DNA from: DATAWZ01 sp036266975
Lineage (GTDB): Bacteria; Actinomycetota; Thermoleophilia; Solirubrobacterales; Solirubrobacteraceae
Assembly: GCA_036266975.1 (NCBI GenBank)
Contig: DATAWZ010000222.1
Location: 1-15,826 of the forward strand
Direction: 5' to 3'
Length of the DNA: 15,826 nt
Numbering within the stretch: position 1 is the stretch's first letter; every line of letters starts with the position of its first letter. The position numbers were made by a program, and so were the translations under genes. Below the pieces are notes generated by a model. It did not search any database, was not told where the DNA came from, and saw only the letters and a program-made list of their open reading frames with translations. This document shows positions 8,101 through 13,563 of the stretch, piece by piece.

Positions 8101-8329
8101 GCAGCGAGAACTCGCGCCGCCAGGTCGTCGAGGGACCGCTCTGGCCCTCGTCGAGCTCGACCAGGGCGCCGTCCAGCGCGCGCCGGCGCGGGGTGCCGGG
8201 CGCAAGCGCGACCGCGGGGTCCTCGCCCGGATGGACGAAGCGTTCATCAACGAACCGTTCGGCCCGCTCGATATCCGCGGAACTGGGAAGATTCGCGGCC
8301 GCAGTGGCCGCCAGCGTGCGTTCAGCCAT
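5129..8329 (-). CDS. Large SF2 DEAD/DEAH-box helicase with acidic insert and charged repeat tail
   Basis: A 1066-residue protein. Helicase motifs are ATGAGKT (Walker A, 231-237), CDEAH (317-321), GMTAT (342-346) and QRVGRVTR (521-528). LSAHQVDALSGTLTALLAEA (97-116) is in the place of a Q motif. Between it and Walker A, residues ~156-196 are nearly all Asp/Glu. Residues ~590-830 form a conserved-looking, Arg-rich alpha-helical C-terminal region without a motif I recognise. From ~820 the tail is low complexity: a basic stretch (RPGRRRRKGKEG), then acidic Ala/Glu/Pro blocks separated by five KPRRR-like basic clusters, two of them on a 34-residue tandem duplication. The fold predicts ATP-driven translocation on or unwinding of nucleic acid; substrate unknown. 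The charged tail suggests a nucleic-acid or partner-binding arm. ATG 8329 opens the frame; the gene is divergent from the GGDEF gene. Confidence 0.9.
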   Translation of the reverse strand: MAERTLAATAAANLPSSADIERAERFVDERFVHPGEDPAVALAPGTPRRRALDGALVELDEGQSGPSTTWRREFSLLLGLERVLSEEEPHLVDGTVLSAHQVDALSGTLTALLAEALRSSGAVAGAQPDALASASILGAENGHVAPAEEAPSAPVDEEEPDDDEDDDEADEPDEDDEDDDEDEEEEEDEEDEEEEEPQDWAEESEAERDEDQLPEQPEDPNAAKRFWFEHATGAGKTVAALGFVEASRTGGVLILTHRRNLVDQFHGELADRGYKKRISRPLLTGEDSSKGPVTVETYQWFVRNAGRISSAYTIVICDEAHTALGEKTSAAIRNWTGPIFIGMTATGALIARHVTDLFPTQTSRFDLAQAARRGVIAPLRCVRIPPGPGVRTIAKVPLRRGEVDTEFDQEMLAELLDQLPFNLAVADLYKVRFNGVPGVVYAAGVRHAYNLAEAFRDAGIKAQAVSGETPKRELATILARYERGDVDVLINAQLLAEGWNSPRATVCMHLAPTASRRIYQQRVGRVTRRHPGKEAGLVVDFVHPATKHDDPVVTLHSLLDRDVYRGGAIVVGPVRRGRGRRVRVERRVLPVCADEERRFQVFERELWRIAVEFLDYGEQHVWAALAGARVAPTGWRRARAMLHFDRTGELKSRFLITAVQRNRNPLLRLRALTDIAAARDADAFDSAIDIIGGWPRDERREGTKIMLRALAERRIGRRDQANAWIWRLAEYTREVHEEYAVQRWPETKRLLGLLVNSSGGAHARNARRLVHAARKQDRRLSAALLAAALAHTPEAEEVLRGARTRMARKPPALARELLRNFPKRKARPGRRRRKGKEGAPEALVGHAGPAELSDALPKAALDPVEEIDRVVAALPAMRRAAEAIADRGAPVASAEAIESEPAAESEPAAAPKPRRRSSPSKAAANGGEPEPEAPAEQEGPEPAPKPRRRPAATAEAEPATVEAEPEAPAEQEEPEPAPKPRRRRAATAEAEPASVNGDPHEARAEPPKPRRRRTAAARAEPASANGDAPNGGAAAPDPDGEAEPAKPKPHRRRTVAAKAADEPPAE
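5352..5544. repeat. 102-bp in-frame direct duplication in the helicase tail
   Basis: Bases ~5352-5442 recur with few changes at ~5454-5544, an offset of 102 bp, or exactly 34 codons. In the protein this duplicates a segment containing APAEQEEPEPAPKPRRR at residues ~934-960 and ~968-994. The length keeps the frame, and the copies remain close at nucleotide level, so the duplication looks fairly recent or is maintained by slippage or recombination. Confidence 0.75.
7738..7862. repeat. Low-complexity TC-rich tract encoding the helicase acidic block
   Basis: On the + strand this is an irregular run of tcc/ctc/gtc/ttc triplets; on the coding minus strand they are GAG, GAA and GAC codons for the Asp/Glu block. 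Mixed codon use shows it is not a pure microsatellite. In the antisense frames it reads as Leu/Val/Phe- or Ser-rich peptides that imitate membrane segments, which should not be annotated. Confidence 0.7.
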
Positions 8330-8559
8330 GAATGGCTCAGGTCAGTCGAGGTTTGGCCAGCGCCGTCCAGTGGGAACGGCAGGCCGGGCACCAACGGCAA
8401 CGGCGACGCGAGTCAAAGGCCCCCGAGGTCGCTTGGCGCTTCCTGGCGAACAGGATACAGCACATAGCGACGGATCCCCGGGCATGGGCCGACCAAACGT
8501 CCGTTGAGGACGCCGCGGGTCATCTCTGCTCCGGGGCTGCCGATGGGGACCGGGTGACG

Positions 8560-9576
8560 ATGCGCCTCGCCCCGCTCGACCGGGCGGGCCGGCAGGCCCG
8601 CGCCTGGCCGTTCGCGGTCTCGGCGGCCCTGGTTCCGGCCACGGTTGCCCTGCCCTACCGCGACGGACACCCGGTCGAGATGCTGATCGCCGGGTTGCTG
8701 TGCGTCGTGCTCGCCGCGGTGGTCATGTGGGCGCCACTGGCCCGTCTGCAGCCGGCCTGGCAGATCGCCCCGCCGCTCGCCTTCTTCGTGGTCATCGGGT
8801 TGCTGCGCGACGCCAGCGGCGGCGCGAGCTCGGGAACCGCCGCGCTCGCCCTGCTGCCCGTACTGTGGCTGGCCCTGTACGGAACGCCCACCGGGATCGC
8901 CGTCGGGCTGCTGGCCCAGTGGGTGACCCTGCTGCTGCCGCCGCTGGCCATCGGCGGCCCGCACTACCCGCTCTCGGAGTGGCGCTCGCTCCTGCCGCTG
9001 CTCGGCATCAGCCCGCTGATGGCGTTCACCGTCCACGGGCTGGTCAGCCAGCTGCGGTGCAAGAGCGAGGAGCTCGCGCGTCGCGTGCGCGAGCGCGAGT
9101 CGCTGCTCGGCGCACTACGCGAGCTCTCGAGCACCGACGCCCTGACCGGCCTCCCCAACCGCCGGGCGTGGGAGCACCACCTGCGCGAGCGGCTCACCTG
9201 GGGGGCGGCCGGGCTGTGCGTGGTGGTCCTCGATCTCGACCGCTTCAAGGCGTTCAACGACGACCGCGGCCATCAGGCCGGCGACCGTCTGCTCAAGGAG
9301 GCCGCGGTCGCCTGGCGCGCGTCGGTGCGCGGCGATGACTTCATCGCCCGCTACGGCGGCGATGAGTTCGTGCTCGCCCTGCGCGACGTGTCGGCCGAGG
9401 ACGCCCGCACGCTCGTCGCGCGCATCCGAAGCGCGACGCCACCAGGCCACACCTGCTCGGCCGGAGTCGCGTACTGGGACGGGAGCGAGGACGCCGACTC
9501 GCTGCTGCTGCGAGCCGACAATGCGCTGTACGCGGCCAAGCGCGCCGGGCGCGACCGGACCGAAGTCGCCGCCTAA
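8560..9576 (+). CDS. Membrane diguanylate cyclase (GGDEF domain)
   Basis: A 338-residue protein. Residues ~15-165 contain about five hydrophobic segments, among them VEMLIAGLLCVVLAAVVMWA and PPLAFFVVIGLL, forming a MASE-like membrane sensor part. Residues ~165-190 are a charged linker helix. The GGDEF domain follows: STDALTGLPNRRAWE (191-205), LDLDRFKAFNDDRGH, and intact RYGGDEF with GGDEF at 266-270. RGDD at 257-260 is exactly 5 residues upstream, the spacing of the RxxD inhibitory site, so product feedback by c-di-GMP is expected. It makes c-di-GMP from two GTP at the inner membrane. ATG 8560 is chosen over GTG 8554 on spacing from GGGGA (8545-8549); either is possible. Sequence further upstream in frame is not membrane-like. 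The stop TAA lies in the target site of the next IS. Confidence 0.9.
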   Translation: MRLAPLDRAGRQARAWPFAVSAALVPATVALPYRDGHPVEMLIAGLLCVVLAAVVMWAPLARLQPAWQIAPPLAFFVVIGLLRDASGGASSGTAALALLPVLWLALYGTPTGIAVGLLAQWVTLLLPPLAIGGPHYPLSEWRSLLPLLGISPLMAFTVHGLVSQLRCKSEELARRVRERESLLGALRELSSTDALTGLPNRRAWEHHLRERLTWGAAGLCVVVLDLDRFKAFNDDRGHQAGDRLLKEAAVAWRASVRGDDFIARYGGDEFVLALRDVSAEDARTLVARIRSATPPGHTCSAGVAYWDGSEDADSLLLRADNALYAAKRAGRDRTEVAA

Positions 9577-9579
9577 AGG
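9571..9579. repeat. Left copy of 9-bp repeat flanking the IS4-type element
   Basis: GCCTAAAGG occurs here and again at 10763-10771, bracketing the IS4-type transposase gene. It directly abuts CAATACCGTTTAGTTAGCG, which looks like an IS4-group left terminus. A 9-bp target duplication is within the range known for IS4-family elements. The repeat contains the stop codon of the GGDEF gene. Confidence 0.6.
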
Positions 9580-10762
9580 CAATACCGTTTAGTTAGCGTC
9601 CGGTGGGTGGGTTAGTGTGCCCGGCGTGCCGCGTGCTGGGTGGGTCAAGCCGGAGACGGATCAGCGCCTCTCGGATCACATCTCGATCGGTGTTCTGACG
9701 CGGGTGTTTCCGCCTGGGTTGGTGGATCGCGTGGTGGCTGAGGCGGGTCGTGGTGAGCAGCGCCATCGGTTGTTGCCGGCGCGGGTGGTCGTGTACTACG
9801 TGCTGGGGTTGGCGCTGTACAGCTCCTCGTCGTATGAGGAGGTGATCCGGATGCTTGTTGACGGGCTCTCGTGGCAGGCGGGGTGGCAGCGGCCGTGGAG
9901 CGTTCCGACGAAGGGCGCGCTCGCGCAGGCGCGCTCGCGGCTGGGGCCCGAGCCGCTGCAGGCGCTGTTCGAGCAGGTGGCGGTGCCGCTGGCGAGCACG
10001 ACGACGCTCGGCGCGTTCTACGGTGAGATGCGGCTGGTGAGCATCGATGGGACGTGCGTTGACGTGCCCGACACCACGGCCAACGTCGAGCGCTTCGGTC
10101 GTCCGGGGTCGGGGCGGGGATCGGGTCAGGGCGCGTTCCCGCAGGTCCGGCTGCTGGGGCTGGGTGAGTGCGGGACGCACGCGATGATCGCCGTCGCGCA
10201 CGGGCCGCTCAGTGACGGCGAGCAGACGCTCGCGGGCAGGCTCGTCAAGCGGCTGGTGCCGGACATGCTGTGCCTCGCTGACCGCGGCTTCTACAGCTAT
10301 GCGCTATGGAATCAAGCACGCGCGAGCGGCGCGCAGTTGCTGTGGCGGATGAAGTCCAACGCGCGGCTGCCGGTCCAGGAGCGACTCGCGGACGGGTCGT
10401 ATTTGACGTCGATCTACGCCGCCGAGGACCAGCAGCGCGTAGAGGGTGTGAAGGCGCGGGTGATCGAGTACGTGATCAACGACCGCGGCCGGCCGACGAC
10501 CGAGGAGCGCCGCTACCGGCTGCTGTCAACGATCCTCGATCCCGACCTGGCGCCCGCCGATCAGCTCGCGCCGCTCTACGCCGAGCGCTGGGAGTTCGAG
10601 AACGCGCTGGACGAACTGAAGGTCCACCAGCGCGGCCCGCGCGTGGTGCTGCGCTCCAAAACCCCCGACGGCGTCGTCCAAGAGCTCTACGGCCACCTCT
10701 GCGTCCACTACGCGATCCGCTGGCTGATGCACACCATCGCGCCGCTTTCAGTGCTGTGGGGG
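9580..10762 (+). mobile_element. IS4-family insertion sequence, right end atypical or lost
   Basis: About 1.18 kb between the two GCCTAAAGG copies, containing one transposase gene. The left end CAATACCGTTTAGTTAGCG resembles IS4-group termini. The right end should show its inverse (CGCTAACTAAACGGTATTG) but instead reads CGCTTTCAGTGCTGTGGGG, a poor match (about 9 of 19). Either the right terminus is divergent, or the element is truncated and the flanking repeat arose otherwise. Exact right border is uncertain by several bases. Confidence 0.6.
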
Positions 10763-10768
10763 GCCTAA
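9617..10768 (+). CDS. IS4-family DDE transposase, short C-terminus
   Basis: A 383-residue transposase. The N-terminal region (DHISIGVLTRVFPPGLVDRV) is the IS4 N-terminal domain. Catalytic residues are D144 in SIDGT, D222 in LADRGFYS and E328 inside YAERWEFENALDELK (321-335), which fits the IS4 signature Y-x2-R-x3-E-x6-K exactly. The chemistry is therefore complete. The protein stops about ten residues after HYAIRWLMHTIA, where many relatives continue for several dozen residues. Its stop codon TAA (10766-10768) lies inside the right-hand flanking repeat, so termination is provided by target DNA, not by the element. GTG 9617 is taken as start; GTG 9615 is out of frame. Activity is possible but unproven. 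Confidence 0.9.
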   Translation: MPGVPRAGWVKPETDQRLSDHISIGVLTRVFPPGLVDRVVAEAGRGEQRHRLLPARVVVYYVLGLALYSSSSYEEVIRMLVDGLSWQAGWQRPWSVPTKGALAQARSRLGPEPLQALFEQVAVPLASTTTLGAFYGEMRLVSIDGTCVDVPDTTANVERFGRPGSGRGSGQGAFPQVRLLGLGECGTHAMIAVAHGPLSDGEQTLAGRLVKRLVPDMLCLADRGFYSYALWNQARASGAQLLWRMKSNARLPVQERLADGSYLTSIYAAEDQQRVEGVKARVIEYVINDRGRPTTEERRYRLLSTILDPDLAPADQLAPLYAERWEFENALDELKVHQRGPRVVLRSKTPDGVVQELYGHLCVHYAIRWLMHTIAPLSVLWGA

Positions 10769-10771
10769 AGG
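10763..10771. repeat. Right copy of 9-bp repeat; IS4/IS5 junction
   Basis: This second GCCTAAAGG joins the IS4-type element to the left end of the IS5-type element. It supplies the transposase stop codon TAA and contains CCTAA, which recurs at 11726-11730 on the far side of the IS5-type element. Confidence 0.6.
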
Positions 10772-10774
10772 AGG

Positions 10775-10789
10775 ACTATCCGAGAACTC
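10775..10789 (+). repeat. IS5-type left inverted repeat core
   Basis: ACTATCCGAGAACTC, perfectly inverted at 11710-11724. Similarity continues as CGGT inside this end against CCGT in the other. Confidence 0.85.
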
Positions 10790-10827
10790 GGTAGCGGGCA
10801 GGAGTTATGTCTTCTTGAAGGAATCGG

Positions 10828-10863
10828 CAAGGCACGCCGATCTCGCGAAAGGAGCGTGCCTTG
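10828..10863 (+). promoter_or_regulatory. Hairpin enclosing the transposase RBS and start codon
   Basis: CAAGGCACGC (10828-10837) pairs perfectly with GCGTGCCTTG (10854-10863), a 10-bp stem with a 16-base loop. The Shine-Dalgarno AAAGGAG (10848-10854) is in the loop and at the stem base, and the TTG start codon (10861-10863) is inside the right arm. In the mRNA this would hinder initiation. Translational masking of transposase mRNA is known from IS10 and IS50, where it blocks expression from transcripts entering from outside. Here the role is inferred from geometry only. Confidence 0.55.
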
Positions 10864-11723
10864 GCGACTGTCGAGACCACCCGTGCCCGGGTGCTGCCGA
10901 CGATCTGGGTGATCCCCGATGAGCTCTGGGAGCGCATCGGGCCGCTGCTGGAGGATCGCCACCCCCGCGCGGTGACCGGGCGCCCGCGGGCGGACCTGCG
11001 CCGGGTGCTGGACGGGATCATCTACCGGATGCGCTCGGGGGTGCAGCGGAACCAGTTGCCGGCCGTGTTTGGTGCGGACTTGACCGTTCATGGCTGGTTT
11101 CAGCGGTTCGCGGCCGATGGCGTGCTGTTGGAGATCTGGGCGGCTCTGGCCGGCGAATGCCAGGAGCTCGGCGGGGTGTGTTGGGAGTGGCAGTCCGCGG
11201 ATGGGGTGATGGGCAACAGCCGCTTCGATGGTAGGCAAGCGCGGCCCGAATCCCACTGACCGGGCCAAGCAGGGCACCGAGAAGCATCTGTTGGTCGAGC
11301 AGGACGGCGGGCCGCTCGCCGTGGTGATCGCCGGCGCGAACGTCAACGATCACCTGTTACTGGCGGCCAGGATCGACGCGATCGTGATCGCCAGGCCGAA
11401 CCCCGAGAAGGTCATCGAGCACCTCTGCCTGGACAAGGCCTACGACCAACAAGCGCACCGACGCTCTGTGCGAGCAGGCGGGGTACGTCGCGCACATCCG
11501 CCGGATCGGTGAGGAGAAGCTCGACCGGGCCGGCGAGCAGACCCATCCGGCTCGACGGTGGGTCGTGGAGCGCACGATCGCCTGGCTACAGAAGTGCCGC
11601 GGGATCCTGATCCGCCACGACAAGAAGGCGATCAACTACCAGGGCATGGTTCGGCTCGCGTGTGGGCTGCTCTGGTACCGGCGCCTGCACCGCCTCACCG
11701 CGACCGACGGAGTTCTCGGATAG
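10861..11723 (+). pseudogene. IS5-family transposase with two +1 frameshifts
   Basis: A ~287-residue transposase is recovered by joining three frames. Frame 1 starts at TTG 10861 behind AAAGGAG and reads IPDELWERIGPLLEDRHP and RADLRRVLDGIIYRMRSGVQ, the N-terminal IS5 domain. One extra base near A11233 moves it to frame 2, giving GKRGPNPTDRAKQGTEKHLL, IAGANVNDH and CLDKAYD. One extra C at 11446/11447 moves it to frame 3, giving NKRTDALCEQAGYVAHIRRI, then RRWVVERTIAWLQKCRGILI with the catalytic Glu region, and a TAG stop within the right inverted repeat. Some IS5 relatives express two overlapping ORFs by programmed frameshifting, but two successive +1 shifts with no obvious slippery site argue for decay or sequence error. 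The sense-strand domains are otherwise well kept. Confidence 0.85.
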
Positions 11724-11724
11724 T
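11710..11724 (-). repeat. IS5-type right inverted repeat core
   Basis: GAGTTCTCGGATAGT, the exact inverse of the left core at 10775-10789. The transposase stop TAG (11721-11723) is inside it. Confidence 0.85.
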
Positions 11725-11753
11725 TCCTAAGCCCGTCTGGCACGCTGTGGGGC

Positions 11754-12329
11754 GTGTCTCGCCGCCGCCTGCTGATGGCCCTCGGGCTCGTCGCGCTGAT
11801 CGCCGTGATCGCGATCGGGATCAGCCAGGCGCCGCACAGCTCCACCCACGAGCCGCCGGCCCCGACGCTCGCCCAGGCGCAGGCCGACCTGCGCGGCTCG
11901 CCGCCGGCGCTGGCCTCGCTGCACGCGCAGGCCGACGCGCTGCTCGGCGGCGGCGTGAAGGCGGTGCGGGCCCGCCTGGCCGCCCTGCGCGGCTACCGAG
12001 TCGTGATCAACTACTGGGGCTCGTGGTGCCCGCCCTGCCAGGGGGAGTTCCCGATCTTCGAGCGCGTCAGCGCCCACGACGGGCGCAGAATCGCCTTCCT
12101 GGCTATCGACAGCCACGACGAGGCCGGCCCGGCTCGCTCGTTCCTGAGCAGGCACCCGGTCACCTACCCGAGCTACACCGACCCGAGCGGCTCGGTGCTC
12201 ACCGCGCTCGGCCTGGCCGTCGGCCTGCCCGCCACCGCCTTCTACACCCCGTCCGGGAAGATGTTCGTCTACCAGGGCGCCTTCGAGAGCGACGCCGCCC
12301 TCGAGCAGGCGATCCGCCTGTACACCTAG
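11754..12329 (+). CDS. Membrane-anchored TlpA/ResA-like thioredoxin
   Basis: A 191-residue protein. Residues ~6-24 (LLMALGLVALIAVIAIGIS) after an MSRRR start are an uncleaved anchor or signal segment, placing the rest outside the membrane. The thioredoxin fold has VVINYWGSWCPPCQGEFPIF with the CxxC pair at C92/C95 and the conserved cis-proline in GLPATAFY (P159). Such proteins reduce disulfides, for example during cytochrome c maturation or repair of exported proteins; no cytochrome gene is near, so the client is unknown. The start is GTG 11754 with no good Shine-Dalgarno. The IS5-type element ends 28 bp upstream; without the IS elements the gene would follow the GGDEF gene by about 23 bp, so it has probably lost its original read-through transcription. 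Confidence 0.88.
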   Translation: MSRRRLLMALGLVALIAVIAIGISQAPHSSTHEPPAPTLAQAQADLRGSPPALASLHAQADALLGGGVKAVRARLAALRGYRVVINYWGSWCPPCQGEFPIFERVSAHDGRRIAFLAIDSHDEAGPARSFLSRHPVTYPSYTDPSGSVLTALGLAVGLPATAFYTPSGKMFVYQGAFESDAALEQAIRLYT

Positions 12330-12340
12330 ATCGTGCACTG

Positions 12341-13117
12341 ATGGCCTACGAGATCCGCATCGACCCGCTCACCGGCCTGCGCACGGTCATCGGGGACGGC
12401 ACCGACGCCGCGGCGGTGACCAGCAGCCCCCCGGCGGCAGAGGGCACCCCACCCTTTTCCCCAATCCTCTCCGACGACGCCCCCGAGCCACCCGGCGAAG
12501 CTCGGGCCGAGCTGTTCGCCCGCGCCGCGGCCCGCGGCGCCCACGAGCGGCTCCAGGGCGGCTCGCCCGAGCAGTGGCGCGAGCGGATGCGCGCCCATCC
12601 GGACGCCGCGTGCGTGCAGCTGATCGCGCAGGACGGCGTCGCCGATCTGTATGCGCTCGACTTCGTGCCCGCGCTGCTCGCGCGCGAGCGCGAGCGGTTC
12701 GGCGCCTACGCGGTGCGCACGATGGGCGGCAATCTGCTCGGCGACCTGCTGCAGGAGGAGGTTCGTCGCCGCGAGCGGCTCGTCGCCTACGACGACGAGG
12801 CCGTCCTGCTCGTGCCGTTCGCCGCGCGGCGCCCGTACGAGCTGATGCTCGTCCCGCGCCGCCCGCGCGCCCGCTTCGAGGAGGACGGACCGCTCGGCGA
12901 GGCGCTGCTGCGCGACGGCGTCGAGCGTCTGGGGCGCGTCGCGGGCGGGCCGGTGCTCGCCTGGATTCGCACCGCGCCGCGTGGGGCCGAGCAGTTCTGC
13001 TGGCGGATCGACCTGGTTCCCGCGCTCGCCGGCGCCGGGCCGCTGGAGCAGGCGGCCGGCCTGGCCGTCAACCCGCTCGCCCCCGAGGCCGCGGCGGCGC
13101 ACCTGCGCGAGGCGTGA
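12341..13117 (+). CDS. GalT-like (HIT superfamily) protein lacking catalytic histidines
   Basis: A 258-residue protein. The start EIRIDPLTGLRTVI and the C-terminal half (VLLVPFAARRPYELMLVPRR, then FCWRIDLVPALAGAGPLEQA and NPLAPEAAAAHLREA) follow the layout of galactose-1-phosphate uridylyltransferase relatives. In GalT the middle holds HPHxQ and the C-terminal domain holds HWH. Here the segment before YALDFVPA reads QDGVADLYALDFVP with no HxH, and the second site is CWR. It is also ~70-90 residues shorter than typical relatives, the loss lying between residues ~20 and ~100. Nucleotidyl transfer through a histidine is therefore unlikely. It may be a degenerate paralogue or a binding protein. 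It follows tlpA by 11 bp and overlaps dtd by 4 bp (GTGA). Confidence 0.65.
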   Translation: MAYEIRIDPLTGLRTVIGDGTDAAAVTSSPPAAEGTPPFSPILSDDAPEPPGEARAELFARAAARGAHERLQGGSPEQWRERMRAHPDAACVQLIAQDGVADLYALDFVPALLARERERFGAYAVRTMGGNLLGDLLQEEVRRRERLVAYDDEAVLLVPFAARRPYELMLVPRRPRARFEEDGPLGEALLRDGVERLGRVAGGPVLAWIRTAPRGAEQFCWRIDLVPALAGAGPLEQAAGLAVNPLAPEAAAAHLREA

Positions 13118-13551
13118 GGGCGCTCGCGCAGCGAGTGGCCCGCGCCGGCGTCGAGGTCGACGGGCGCTCGATCGCCGAGATCGGCCCGGGGCTGCTCGTG
13201 CTGCTCGGGGTCTGCCACGGCGACGACGAGGCGCGCGCGGATCGGCTCGCCGAGCGGGTGCTGGCGCTGCGCGTCTTCGCGGACGAGCGGGGCCGGATGA
13301 GCGAGCCGCTCGGCGACCGCGAGCTACTGTGCGTGAGCCAGTTCACGCTGTACGCCGACACCGCGCGCGGGAACCGGCCGGGCTTCACCGACGCGGCGCC
13401 GCCCGCGCTGGCCGAGCCGCTGTACGAGCGCTTCTGCGAGCGCACCGGCGCGGCGCGCGGCGCCTTCGGCGCGCACATGGTCGTGAGCATGCGCGGTGAC
13501 GGACCGGTGACGATCATGCTCGACGAGCCGCGCGGCGGACGCGGGCGGTAG
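13114..13551 (+). CDS. dtd: D-aminoacyl-tRNA deacylase
   Basis: A 145-residue protein, normal length for Dtd. It begins MRALAQRVARAGVEVDGRSI, then EIGPGLLVLLGVCHGDD, CVSQFTLYADTARGNRPGFT (signature SQFTL at 75-79) and, near the end, GDGPVTIML with the Gly-cisPro pair that selects D-amino acids. It hydrolyses D-aminoacyl-tRNA (for example D-Tyr-tRNA) and mischarged Gly-tRNA-Ala in the cytoplasm, keeping D-residues out of proteins. The start is GTG 13114, overlapping the upstream stop as GTGA; the frame is open further upstream but that is a shadow of the GalT-like gene. The region around RMSEPLGDREL is a few residues shorter than usual. Confidence 0.93.
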   Translation: MRALAQRVARAGVEVDGRSIAEIGPGLLVLLGVCHGDDEARADRLAERVLALRVFADERGRMSEPLGDRELLCVSQFTLYADTARGNRPGFTDAAPPALAEPLYERFCERTGAARGAFGAHMVVSMRGDGPVTIMLDEPRGGRGR

Positions 13552-13563
13552 GCTCCAGCGCCG

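Larger units (their letters stand above)
10769..11725 (+). mobile_element. IS5-family insertion sequence with 15-bp perfect inverted ends
   Basis: ACTATCCGAGAACTC at 10775-10789 is exactly inverted at 11710-11724, and CCTAA lies on both sides (10764-10768 and 11726-11730). CTAA fits the YTAR target duplication described for IS5-type elements. Outside the 15-bp core the two tips differ by a few bases (AGGAGG against GA/GGA), so the terminal bases are uncertain to about 4 bp. Inside is a transposase reading frame in three pieces. The element lies 28 bp upstream of the tlpA-like start codon. Confidence 0.8.

Noticed and set aside
4407..8467. Very long plus-strand open frames opposite the helicase, including one with apparent Leu/Val/Phe-rich membrane segments
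   Set aside because: They are antisense to a gene with complete helicase motifs. The membrane-like run is the reverse complement of the Asp/Glu block, and the Ser-rich frames are the same tract in another phase.
8332..8553. Upstream extension of the GGDEF frame, or a small separate gene
   Set aside because: The extra ~75 residues are not membrane-like and match nothing. The stretch is better read as the divergent promoter region; I could not identify a convincing -35/-10 pair in it.
10753..11752. GCTGTGGGG at both 10753-10761 and 11744-11752 as a target duplication
   Set aside because: It does not abut the inverted repeats of the IS5-type element, and CCTAA at the proper position explains the junctions better; probably chance.
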